From positions 1 to 36,337 of the forward strand of contig JAGAAJ010000075.1 in assembly GCA_017615355.1 (NCBI GenBank): 36,337 bases of DNA, in the 5' to 3' direction. The notes beneath the pieces were generated by a model, which had not been told where the DNA came from, made no database searches, and was given only the letters and a program-made list of their open reading frames with translations. This stretch comes from Prevotella sp. GTDB taxonomy: Bacteria; Bacteroidota; Bacteroidia; Bacteroidales; Bacteroidaceae. Positions 30,305 through 36,337 of this stretch are shown piece after piece (within the stretch, counting starts at the first letter, position 1; the number at the start of each line of letters is the position of its first letter). Made by a program: the position numbers and the translations under genes.

Positions 30305-32644
30305 ATGAAAAAAATTCTTCTGATTATGACAGCAACTGCAATGGCCGCTGCAGCCCAAGCCCAGCAGGCCCCTCAACTCACCGCCGACAACATCGACGAA
30401 GTGATGAAAGCCATGACCCTTGAGGAGAAGGCAAAGCTACTGGTTGGCGGTGCCAACAACTTCTTCGGCAGCACAGCCGTTGTAGGCGGCGAGGCCGACC
30501 TCGTGGCCGGAGCTGCCGGCACGTCGCCCGCCATTCCCCGTCTGGGCATCCCTGCCACCGTGCTCACCGACGGCCCTGCCGGCGTGCGCATCGACCCCAC
30601 CCGCAAGGGCACGGACAAGACCTACTACGCCACCGCCTTCCCCATCGGCTCCTGTCTGGCCTCTACGTGGAACACCGAGCTGGTAAGCCAGGTGGGACAG
30701 GCCATCGGCAATGAGACGAAGGAATACCGCTGCGACGTCATCCTCGGCCCAGGCATGAATCTGCACCGCAACCCGCTCTGCGGCCGCAACTTCGAGTATT
30801 ATTCCGAAGACCCGCTGCTCACGGGAAAGATTGCCGCCGCCTATATCCAGGGCGTACAGAAAGAGGGTGTCGGCGTCAGCGCCAAGCACTTCGCCGTGAA
30901 CTCTCAGGAGACCGACCGCACCAGCGTCGACGAGCGTGTCAGCCAGCGTGCTGCCCGCGAAATCTACCTCCGCGGCTTCGAGATAGCCGTCCGTGAGAGC
31001 CAGCCCTGGACTATCATGGCATCCTACAACCAGGTCAACGGCCAGTATTCGATGGGCAACCACGACCTGCTGACAAAGATCCTGCGCGACGACTGGGGCT
31101 TCAAAGGCATCGTGATGACCGACTGGATTGGCATCCGCAACGGTCTGACCACCATCAGCGAGGTACATGCCGGCAACGACCTGATGGAGCCGGGACAGCC
31201 CAAGCAGGTGGAGGAGATCATCGCCGGTGTGAAGAACGGCAAGCTCGACATCGCCGATGTCGACCGCAATGTGCGCCGTATGTTGGAGTACATCGTGAAG
31301 ACACCCAGCTTCCGCCACTATCCCGCCAGCAACAATCCCGACTTCAAGGCCCATGCCGCCATCACCCGCCAGAGTGCCTGCGAGGGCATCGTCCTGCTGA
31401 AGAACAACGGCGTCCTGCCTTTCAACGTCAAGACCGTCGCCCTCTTCGGCGAGAACTCCTACGACTTCCTCTCCGGCGGCACAGGCTCCGGCTGCGTGCA
31501 TCCGCCCTACGTCGTCGACATGCTGCAGGGCCTGAAGAACGCAGGCATCAGCTCGTCGCCTACCCTGACCGACATCTATCGTAAGTACATCGACTATGCC
31601 AAGGTGAAGTTCCAGGCCGAGCGCCATCCAGCCAAATGGTTCCAGACCGAGATGATGGGCCAGCAGAAATATCCCGAGATTTCGCTCTCGCCCATCGCCG
31701 TCAACAAGGAAGTGCAGGCAGCCGACGCCGCCATCATCACCATCGGCCGTCAGGCAGGTGAAGGCATCGACCGCGACATCGACACCGAGTTCAACCTCAT
31801 TCCCGAGGAGCGTGCCCTCATCATGGACGTCTGCAACGCCTTCCATGCAGTTGGCAAGCCCGTCATCGTCATCATCAACTCCGGCAGCGTCATCGAGACA
31901 GCCTCATGGAGTGGCTATCCCGACGCCATCCTCTGCGCCTGGCAGCCAGGCATGGAGGGCGGCAACAGCATCGCCGACATCCTGACGGGCAAGGTGAATC
32001 CCTCAGGCCGTCTGACCATGACATGGCCCCTCGCTGCCACCGACCATCCCTCCACGAAGAACTTCCCTGGCAATATCGATACCTATACCTTCGAAGCCAT
32101 GATGGGCAACAAGATGCCTATTCCAGGTCATGACTACACCAACCATGAGGAAGACATCTACGTGGGCTACCGCTACTTCGACACCTTCGGTCGTAATGTG
32201 GCCTATCCCTTCGGCTATGGCCTGAGCTACACCACCTTCGCCTACGAGAAGCCGAAGGTAACTGTGCAGGGCGATCTCGTTACTCTGGAAGTGACGGTGA
32301 AGAACACGGGCAGCGTCAGCGGCAAGGAGGTGGCACAGGTCTATGTCAGCGCCCCTGCCGGCCAGCTGGAGAAGCCCGCGAAAGAGCTGAAGGCCTTTGC
32401 CAAGACGCGCGAGCTGCAGCCCGGCGAGAGCCAGCGCCTCGTGATGAAGATACAGAAGCGTGAGCTCGCCTCATTCGACGAAGGCGGCTCACAGTGGCTG
32501 GTGGAGGCCGGCACCTACAACTTCCTCATCGGCGCCAATGTAGAGGACATCCGCTGTCAGGCCTCAGCCCGTCTGACGGAGTACAAAGAGTCAGTCAGCA
32601 ACGCCCTCGCTCCGCAGGTGAAGCTCAATCTTCTGAAACAATAA
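30305..32644 (+). CDS. GH3 beta-glucosidase-like glycosidase
   Basis: A 779-residue exported protein (signal KKILLIMTATAMAAAAQA). The GH3 N-domain has LTDGPAGVRI, GPGMNLHRNPLCGRNFEYYSED and SAKHFAVNSQETDR, with nucleophile Asp273 in IVMTDWIG. The C-domain (VALFGENSYDFLSGGTGSGCV; TIGRQAGEGIDRD) holds the likely acid/base region near the GEGIDRD loop. A fibronectin-III-like domain ends the protein (EVTVKNTGSVSGKEVAQVYV). The MTDW and QETDR blocks place it in the beta-glucosidase branch, distinct from the PA14-bearing xylosidase-like GH3 earlier in the cluster. It would release terminal glucose or xylose from oligosaccharides. Its upstream region is the repeat array, and a strong terminator follows 13 bases after the stop. 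It may be cotranscribed with the upstream genes or separately expressed. Confidence 0.9.
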   Translation: MKKILLIMTATAMAAAAQAQQAPQLTADNIDEVMKAMTLEEKAKLLVGGANNFFGSTAVVGGEADLVAGAAGTSPAIPRLGIPATVLTDGPAGVRIDPTRKGTDKTYYATAFPIGSCLASTWNTELVSQVGQAIGNETKEYRCDVILGPGMNLHRNPLCGRNFEYYSEDPLLTGKIAAAYIQGVQKEGVGVSAKHFAVNSQETDRTSVDERVSQRAAREIYLRGFEIAVRESQPWTIMASYNQVNGQYSMGNHDLLTKILRDDWGFKGIVMTDWIGIRNGLTTISEVHAGNDLMEPGQPKQVEEIIAGVKNGKLDIADVDRNVRRMLEYIVKTPSFRHYPASNNPDFKAHAAITRQSACEGIVLLKNNGVLPFNVKTVALFGENSYDFLSGGTGSGCVHPPYVVDMLQGLKNAGISSSPTLTDIYRKYIDYAKVKFQAERHPAKWFQTEMMGQQKYPEISLSPIAVNKEVQAADAAIITIGRQAGEGIDRDIDTEFNLIPEERALIMDVCNAFHAVGKPVIVIINSGSVIETASWSGYPDAILCAWQPGMEGGNSIADILTGKVNPSGRLTMTWPLAATDHPSTKNFPGNIDTYTFEAMMGNKMPIPGHDYTNHEEDIYVGYRYFDTFGRNVAYPFGYGLSYTTFAYEKPKVTVQGDLVTLEVTVKNTGSVSGKEVAQVYVSAPAGQLEKPAKELKAFAKTRELQPGESQRLVMKIQKRELASFDEGGSQWLVEAGTYNFLIGANVEDIRCQASARLTEYKESVSNALAPQVKLNLLKQ

Positions 32645-32657
32645 ACAAAAAACGAAT

Positions 32658-32682
32658 AAGCCCCCAATTTCGGGGGCTTTTT
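32658..32682 (+). terminator. Rho-independent terminator after GH3
   Basis: AAGCCCCC (32658-32665) and GGGGGCTT (32672-32679) pair with a 6-base loop, followed by a short T-run to 32682. It ends the rightward xylan cluster and is almost the same as the terminator at 2337-2364. Confidence 0.9.
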
Positions 32683-32708
32683 CATTGCCCATGCGAGGGC
32701 GCATAAAA

Positions 32709-32747
32709 AAGAGCAACGCACGAAACGGTGCGCTGCTCTTATCTTTT
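32709..32747. terminator. Bidirectional terminator between GH3 and rpsJ
   Basis: AAGAGCA-a-CGCAC (32709-32721) pairs with GTGCG-c-TGCTCTT (32728-32740), with one internal mismatch. On the minus strand six T follow, so it ends rpsJ transcription. On the plus strand a T-rich run to 32750 follows, giving a backup end for GH3. Confidence 0.85.
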
Positions 32748-32762
32748 TTTGAGAGGGTAATC

Positions 32763-33068
32763 CTAGACCTTGATTTCCACCTCCACGCCGCTGGGGAGTT
32801 CGAGCTTCATCAGTGCGTCGACGGTCTTAGCGGTTGAGCTGTAGATGTCGATGAGGCGCTTGTAGTCGCTCAGCTGGAACTGCTCACGAGCCTTCTTGTT
32901 GACGAAGGTCGAGCGGTTGACGGTGTAGATACGCTTGTGAGTGGGAAGGGGAATGGGACCGCTGATGATAGCACCCGTAGCCTTCACGGCCTTCACGATT
33001 TTCTCTGCTGACTTGTCGACCAATTTGTGGTCGTAGCTCTTCAGCTTGATTCTGATTTTCTGACTCAT
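32763..33068 (-). CDS. rpsJ: 30S ribosomal protein S10
   Basis: A 101-residue protein with typical S10 sequence: [20 protein letters not shown], the loop [17 protein letters not shown] with its tRNA-binding side, and [18 protein letters not shown]. The length is normal. S10 is part of the 30S head and the NusB-S10 antitermination complex. In Bacteroidetes it normally lies between fusA and rplC. Here a histidine kinase gene separates it from fusA, and a terminator, not rplC, follows it. It has its own promoter at 33164-33195 and a leader of about 90 bases with a possible hairpin (33110-33137, GTCGCT with AGCGGC). It is therefore expressed as a single-gene unit. Confidence 0.98.
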   Translation of the reverse strand: MSQKIRIKLKSYDHKLVDKSAEKIVKAVKATGAIISGPIPLPTHKRIYTVNRSTFVNKKAREQFQLSDYKRLIDIYSSTAKTVDALMKLELPSGVEVEIKV

Positions 33069-33163
33069 TTTTTGATTTTTGAATTGTTAATTTTTTAATT
33101 TTCCCGCCTGCCGCTAAAGAGTCATTTGCTCAGCGACAGACGTGCTTTCTCTATTACGGGCTG

Positions 33164-33195
33164 CAAAGGTACGCATATTTCGTGACATACGCAAC
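33164..33195 (-). promoter_or_regulatory. Promoter of rpsJ
   Basis: The minus strand has GTTG (33195-33192), a 20-base spacer and TACCTTTG (33171-33164). The -7 element is a full match and the -33 element has one mismatch. It lies about 95 bases before the rpsJ ATG and just after the kinase stop. Confidence 0.65.
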
Positions 33196-33235
33196 TCCTG
33201 CAACCTAAACACGAACGATATTTAATATTTTTTAA

Positions 33236-35326
33236 TTATTTGGGCAGTGTCATCACGAAGCGGGCACCATCGGTGTAGGCGGTGTCGAGGATGACGTCGC
33301 CGCCCATGTGGCGTGCCAGCGAGCGAGCGATGGAAAGGCCGATGCCGGTGCCGTCGGTAAACTCGTCGAGCTGCACAAACTCGTGGAAGATGTTCTCCAC
33401 CTGCTCTGGCGGGACGCCGATGCCGGTATCCTCGACCGTGAAGGCCACATGCGTCGGCGTCGTATCGATGATCAGCGTGACACGCAGCTTCTTCTCCTCG
33501 GATGCAAGGGGCAGGGTGAACTTGGCGGCATTGCTGAGCAACAAGGCCAAAGCCTTGGCTGCCGACTTCTGATTGGTGACGATGGTCAGCTGTTCGGCCT
33601 GCGGCGACACCTGCTGCTGCAGCTGCAGGTGATCGGCCTCGCGGATGCCGCTCAAGGTGATGGCCAGGACGGCAATGTCGGAAGGACGTACCATGTCGTT
33701 GCGCTCGATGTCGGCGTTGCGATTCAGCTGACTGAGGTCGAGCATCTGGTCAATCAAATGTGTGATGCGCTCGCTGTTATCCATGATCTGCCGGCTGATG
33801 TCCTGCAGCTCGTCGCTGCTGAGCTTGATGTCGGGGACTGCCAGCACCTGCGTGAATCCTGAGATGATATTGAGCGGTGTGCGCACCTCGTGGGAGATCT
33901 GCCGGATGAAATTGGTCTTCATGCGCGACGACTCCTTGGCCTTCTCGTTGGCAATGACGAGCTGGTGGTTGGTGGCATCGAGCTGCTCGTTGGCAGCGAC
34001 CAGCTGGCGGTTGGTGGCATCGAGCTTCTTGTATGCCTTGCGGCGCTGCATGGTATAGATGACGGCGAAAAGGACGAAGACAATCAAGACGATGACCAGG
34101 GTGAGCAGCCGCTGCTGTGACAGCTCGGCACTCTGCTCGGCTATCTGTCGCTCCTTGCCCTCGGTGTCGTAGAAGGTGGTCAGCAGGTCGGAGTCGATCC
34201 TGCGCTGGCGGACGAGTGCGGAATCGTAATACTCGGCCACGATCATGGCTGTGCGCAGGGCTGAGTCAGTGTGTCCGGCCAAGAGGTTGGCGCGGAACTT
34301 GGGCATCATGTAAAGGCCGAAGTTCTCGAAGTCGGCCTTATAGCCGCCCGACTTCAGGAAGTGGTCCAGCTGCTCGTAGTTGTGTGCCGCCTCGTCGTAG
34401 CGATTTGTCAGCAGCAAATACTCGGTGCTGTTGATGACGCTGCCCAGCTGTGCGGCTGTATGCGTAGACTGATAGTCGCTGAAGGCACGCTCGGCATCGG
34501 CTTCACGTCCCTGGGCATGGGCCAGCAGCGCCTTGCTGTAGCAGATGTCGGCCTTCATCTCGTCCAAGAACACGGTATCACGCTGAGGATGTGCATCGGC
34601 CACGGCATAGAGCGAGTCCTGCACGGCTATCCATGGTGCGGCCTCGGCATAGCGGTCTGTCTGCATATACACCTTGACGATGGCATTCATACACTTCTGG
34701 CACTCGCGGTAGTCCAGCGGGTCGTGATGGACAGCCAGACGGGTGTGTACGCCCTGCAGCGACTTCCTGAAGCTCTGGGCTGCCAGGTCGGTCTGTCCCA
34801 GGTAGAGCTGACACTCGCCCATGGTCTGTGCAATGTCGTGGTGTTCGGTGAAGGCGTCATAGCCGGCAGCCTTGAGCTTACGGTCGGCAGCGTTGGCCTC
34901 GCGCAGGGCACGGTCGTAGCGTCGCATCTCGCAAAGCAGGCGCACATAGTTGTTGTAGGAATAGAGGTAGGCATCGAGGTCGGCCTCGGTGGCGATGTCG
35001 TTCATGTCGATGCTGCTCAGCTGCGAATAGAGCCGCAGCGAGGTGCGATACTGGCCCATCAGGTTGTAAGTGATGGTGCGATAGAAAATGGTCTTCGGAA
35101 GCGAGAGCTCACCCGCCCTTTCGAGACTATCGATGACAGTCAGGACGCGCACGTTGTTGTCGCGCGCATCGCCGATGGCCGAGACGATGGAGTCGGCCCG
35201 GTTGAAGCCTTCGGCATCGTTGAAGCCGCCATCGCCGATTGCCGGCAGCTGTTTGCGGTTTGTGCAGCCGCCAACTGCCACTAATATCAGCAGTATGAAT
35301 GTCAGTAGTATAGAATGTCTCGTCAT
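33236..35326 (-). CDS. TPR-containing membrane sensor histidine kinase
   Basis: I start at the ATG at 35326 (696 residues). An in-frame ATG at 35398 lies upstream of the transcription start predicted from the promoter at 35369-35401, and the later start gives a lipoprotein-like signal ([18 protein letters not shown], Cys21). Residues 30-400 are helical with TPR-like pairs (an extracytoplasmic sensor). A single membrane span lies near 405-425 ([18 protein letters not shown]). A coiled-coil linker of two 14-residue repeats follows ([28 protein letters not shown]). The HisKA domain has His479 in [10 protein letters not shown]. The ATPase domain has [15 protein letters not shown] and [18 protein letters not shown]. 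There is no receiver or DNA-binding domain, so it needs a separate response regulator not present here. Its signal and targets are unknown. It sits between fusA and rpsJ but has its own promoter. Confidence 0.88.
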   Translation of the reverse strand: MTRHSILLTFILLILVAVGGCTNRKQLPAIGDGGFNDAEGFNRADSIVSAIGDARDNNVRVLTVIDSLERAGELSLPKTIFYRTITYNLMGQYRTSLRLYSQLSSIDMNDIATEADLDAYLYSYNNYVRLLCEMRRYDRALREANAADRKLKAAGYDAFTEHHDIAQTMGECQLYLGQTDLAAQSFRKSLQGVHTRLAVHHDPLDYRECQKCMNAIVKVYMQTDRYAEAAPWIAVQDSLYAVADAHPQRDTVFLDEMKADICYSKALLAHAQGREADAERAFSDYQSTHTAAQLGSVINSTEYLLLTNRYDEAAHNYEQLDHFLKSGGYKADFENFGLYMMPKFRANLLAGHTDSALRTAMIVAEYYDSALVRQRRIDSDLLTTFYDTEGKERQIAEQSAELSQQRLLTLVIVLIVFVLFAVIYTMQRRKAYKKLDATNRQLVAANEQLDATNHQLVIANEKAKESSRMKTNFIRQISHEVRTPLNIISGFTQVLAVPDIKLSSDELQDISRQIMDNSERITHLIDQMLDLSQLNRNADIERNDMVRPSDIAVLAITLSGIREADHLQLQQQVSPQAEQLTIVTNQKSAAKALALLLSNAAKFTLPLASEEKKLRVTLIIDTTPTHVAFTVEDTGIGVPPEQVENIFHEFVQLDEFTDGTGIGLSIARSLARHMGGDVILDTAYTDGARFVMTLPK

Positions 35327-35368
35327 TTTCAACACAGCCGTTTCAGCTAGTAGCATCATTCCGACTTG

Positions 35369-35401
35369 CAAAGGTACACTTTTATTTGAACTTCTCACAA
35401 A
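35369..35401 (-). promoter_or_regulatory. Promoter of the histidine kinase gene
   Basis: On the minus strand TTTG (35401-35398), a 21-base spacer and TACCTTTG (35376-35369) match the Bacteroidetes consensus. Transcription from near 35363 leaves about 37 bases before the ATG at 35326, which decides the start of the kinase. Confidence 0.75.
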
Positions 35402-35429
35402 TTTCTGACAAGTTTTTTCAGTCGGCCAT

Positions 35430-35494
35430 CAAAAAAAATAGGTGCGAGGCGCACACAAAAACTCCCGGAACCGCAGGAAACGATTCCGGGAGTT
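35430..35494 (-). terminator. Tandem terminators after fusA
   Basis: First hairpin: an 11-bp stem (ACTCCCGGAA region 35460-35470 with 35484-35494, loop of 13) followed on the minus strand by a T-run. Second hairpin: GTGCG/CGCAC (35454-35442, loop of 3) followed by eight T. Together they separate fusA transcription from the kinase gene. Confidence 0.85.
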
Positions 35495-35503
35495 ATTTTA
35501 TTT

Positions 35504-35545
35504 CGTTATTACGTTATTTCGTTATAACGTCATAACGTCATTTCG
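35504..35545. repeat. 8-bp tandem repeat downstream of fusA
   Basis: Five successive 8-base units of the form CGTTATTN or CGTCATNN (starting at 35504, 35512, 35520, 35528 and 35536) end with CG. They lie 14 bases past the fusA stop. ACGTTAT and ATAACGT words make part of the stretch self-complementary. Confidence 0.75.
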
Positions 35546-35559
35546 ACTCAAGTTTCTTC

Positions 35560-36337
35560 TTACACCAGGTCGGCACGACCCTTCACCTCTTCGAGCACAG
35601 CCTTGGCAAGGGCGCTGGAGAGCGGTGCGTGGTGGTCGTACTCCATAGAGCTGGTAGCACGGCCTGAAGTGATGGTACGCAGAGCGGTGACATAGCCGAA
35701 CATCTCGCTCAGGGGCACCTGGGCCTTCACAACGCGGGCGCCGCTGCGGCTCTCTTCCATGCCTTCCACCTGGCCACGACGCTTGTTCAGGTCGCCGATG
35801 ACGTCACCCATGTTCTCCTCGGGTGTCACCACCTCGAGCTTCATGATGGGCTCCATCAGCACGGGCTTAGCCTTGGCGCAAGCCTCCTTGTAAGCCATCT
35901 GGGCAGCGATCTCGAATGAGAGCTGGTCGGAGTCGACGGGGTGGAAGCCACCATCGACGACGGTCACCTTCAGCGAGTCGAGCGGATAGCCGCCGAGGAT
36001 ACCATTCTTCATGGCTGCCTCGAAGCCCTTCTGGATTGAGGGGATGAACTCCTTGGGGATGTTACCACCCTTCACCTCGTTGACGAACTGCAGTCCGCCG
36101 TCCTTGGCGATATCCCAGTCGTCGTCCACGGGACCTACGTTGACGATGATGTCAGCGAACTTACCGCGACCACCCGACTGCTTCTTGTAGACCTCACGAT
36201 AGTTCATGACGGTCTTGGTGATGGCTTCCTTATAGTTAACCTGGGGCTTACCCTGGTTACACTCCACCTTGAACTCACGACGCAGACGGTCCAGGATGAT
36301 GTCCAGATGAAGTTCACCCATACCCGATATCACGGTC
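35560..36337 (-). CDS. fusA: Elongation factor G, C-terminal part (cut by window edge)
   Basis: The frame is open to the right edge and covers about 259 residues: the end of domain III ([22 protein letters not shown]), domain IV ([61 protein letters not shown]) and domain V ([44 protein letters not shown]). EF-G is the GTPase that drives ribosomal translocation and, with RRF, recycling; the GTPase domain lies outside the window. The order fusA then rpsJ on one strand is the usual one for Bacteroidetes and marks this as the main fusA copy, although here a kinase gene and two terminators intervene. Confidence 0.98.
   Translation of the reverse strand, partial: TVISGMGELHLDIILDRLRREFKVECNQGKPQVNYKEAITKTVMNYREVYKKQSGGRGKFADIIVNVGPVDDDWDIAKDGGLQFVNEVKGGNIPKEFIPSIQKGFEAAMKNGILGGYPLDSLKVTVVDGGFHPVDSDQLSFEIAAQMAYKEACAKAKPVLMEPIMKLEVVTPEENMGDVIGDLNKRRGQVEGMEESRSGARVVKAQVPLSEMFGYVTALRTITSGRATSSMEYDHHAPLSSALAKAVLEEVKGRADLV

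Noticed and set aside
30437-31846. 469-codon leftward frame opposite the GH3 gene
   Set aside because: Antisense shadow of a well-supported GH3 enzyme, rich in Val/Asp/His/Leu with no recognisable domain.
34271-35284. 337-codon rightward frame opposite the histidine kinase
   Set aside because: Antisense shadow; the kinase frame has His-box, N, G1 and G2 motifs, while this one has none.
35327-35398. Upstream start of the histidine kinase at 35398
   Set aside because: That ATG lies at or before the promoter and predicted transcription start, and the extra residues hide a good lipoprotein signal that begins at 35326.
1-36337. tRNA or rRNA genes
   Set aside because: I saw no cloverleaf-like segment or rRNA-like sequence in the gaps between genes; the gaps are short and AT-rich or filled by repeats and terminators.

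Overview
The window looks like a chromosome segment of a xylan-degrading Bacteroidales, most likely Prevotella or a close relative (Segatella/Xylanibacter) from rumen or gut. I infer this from three things. Upstream regions carry the Bacteroidetes promoter form TTTG-N20-TAnnTTTG. The secreted enzymes have Prevotella-like short C-terminal tails ending in a GIYIxNGKK-type motif. The gene families themselves are typical: peptidase C10, CE6, GH10, GH3, GH97, DUF6057, and rpsJ close to fusA. No database search was possible.

Layout. (1) 1-2340 is accessory DNA. It holds the end of an ISL3-type transposase, a 490-base stretch with a well-formed leftward promoter but no sizeable gene, and a leftward pair made of a DinD-RhuM hybrid overlapping a DUF3791 protein. 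(2) 2337-6420 is a leftward unit with a large secreted C10 cysteine peptidase and a small GlsB/YeaQ-like membrane protein 3 bases behind it. (3) 6440-11827 is a leftward unit: a CotH-kinase/lamin-tail surface protein, tsaE, and an AGCS amino-acid:sodium symporter. (4) 12048-32644 is a rightward xylan and hemicellulose cluster. In order it contains an alpha/beta hydrolase, a tandem CE1-like esterase, a GH3 beta-xylosidase-like enzyme, GH10-CBM6-CBM6, a CE6 acetyl-xylan esterase, a second GH10 with a beta-helix-like N-terminus, a DUF6057 membrane protein, a beta-propeller lipoprotein with a CxxCH motif, a GH97 enzyme and a GH3 beta-glucosidase. No SusC/SusD pair or regulator lies in it. (5) 32709-36337 is a leftward translation-gene region, rpsJ and the 3' end of fusA, with a TPR histidine kinase between them that has its own promoter.

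The xylan genes form a plausible pathway. The GH10 enzymes cut the backbone, the esterases remove acyl or feruloyl groups, and the GH3 and GH97 enzymes release monosaccharides from oligosaccharides and side chains. Most carry signal peptides and several share a sorting-like tail, so export and surface attachment through the type IX system is likely but inferred.

The most unusual element is between GH97 and the last GH3. A GxxExxY protein with a PD-(D/E)xK-like core sits inside a family of about 55-bp palindromic repeats. One copy lies upstream of the gene, four tandem copies with a 64-65-bp period lie downstream, and a degenerate tail follows. The 10-bp outer arms are the best conserved part. 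This is a candidate repeat/nuclease system reminiscent in logic of REP/RAYT elements. Other points of interest are the DinD-RhuM fusion, the catalytically broken second esterase module with a Gly/Phe/Pro tail, the beta-helix-GH10 fusion, and the split of rpsJ from its usual neighbours.
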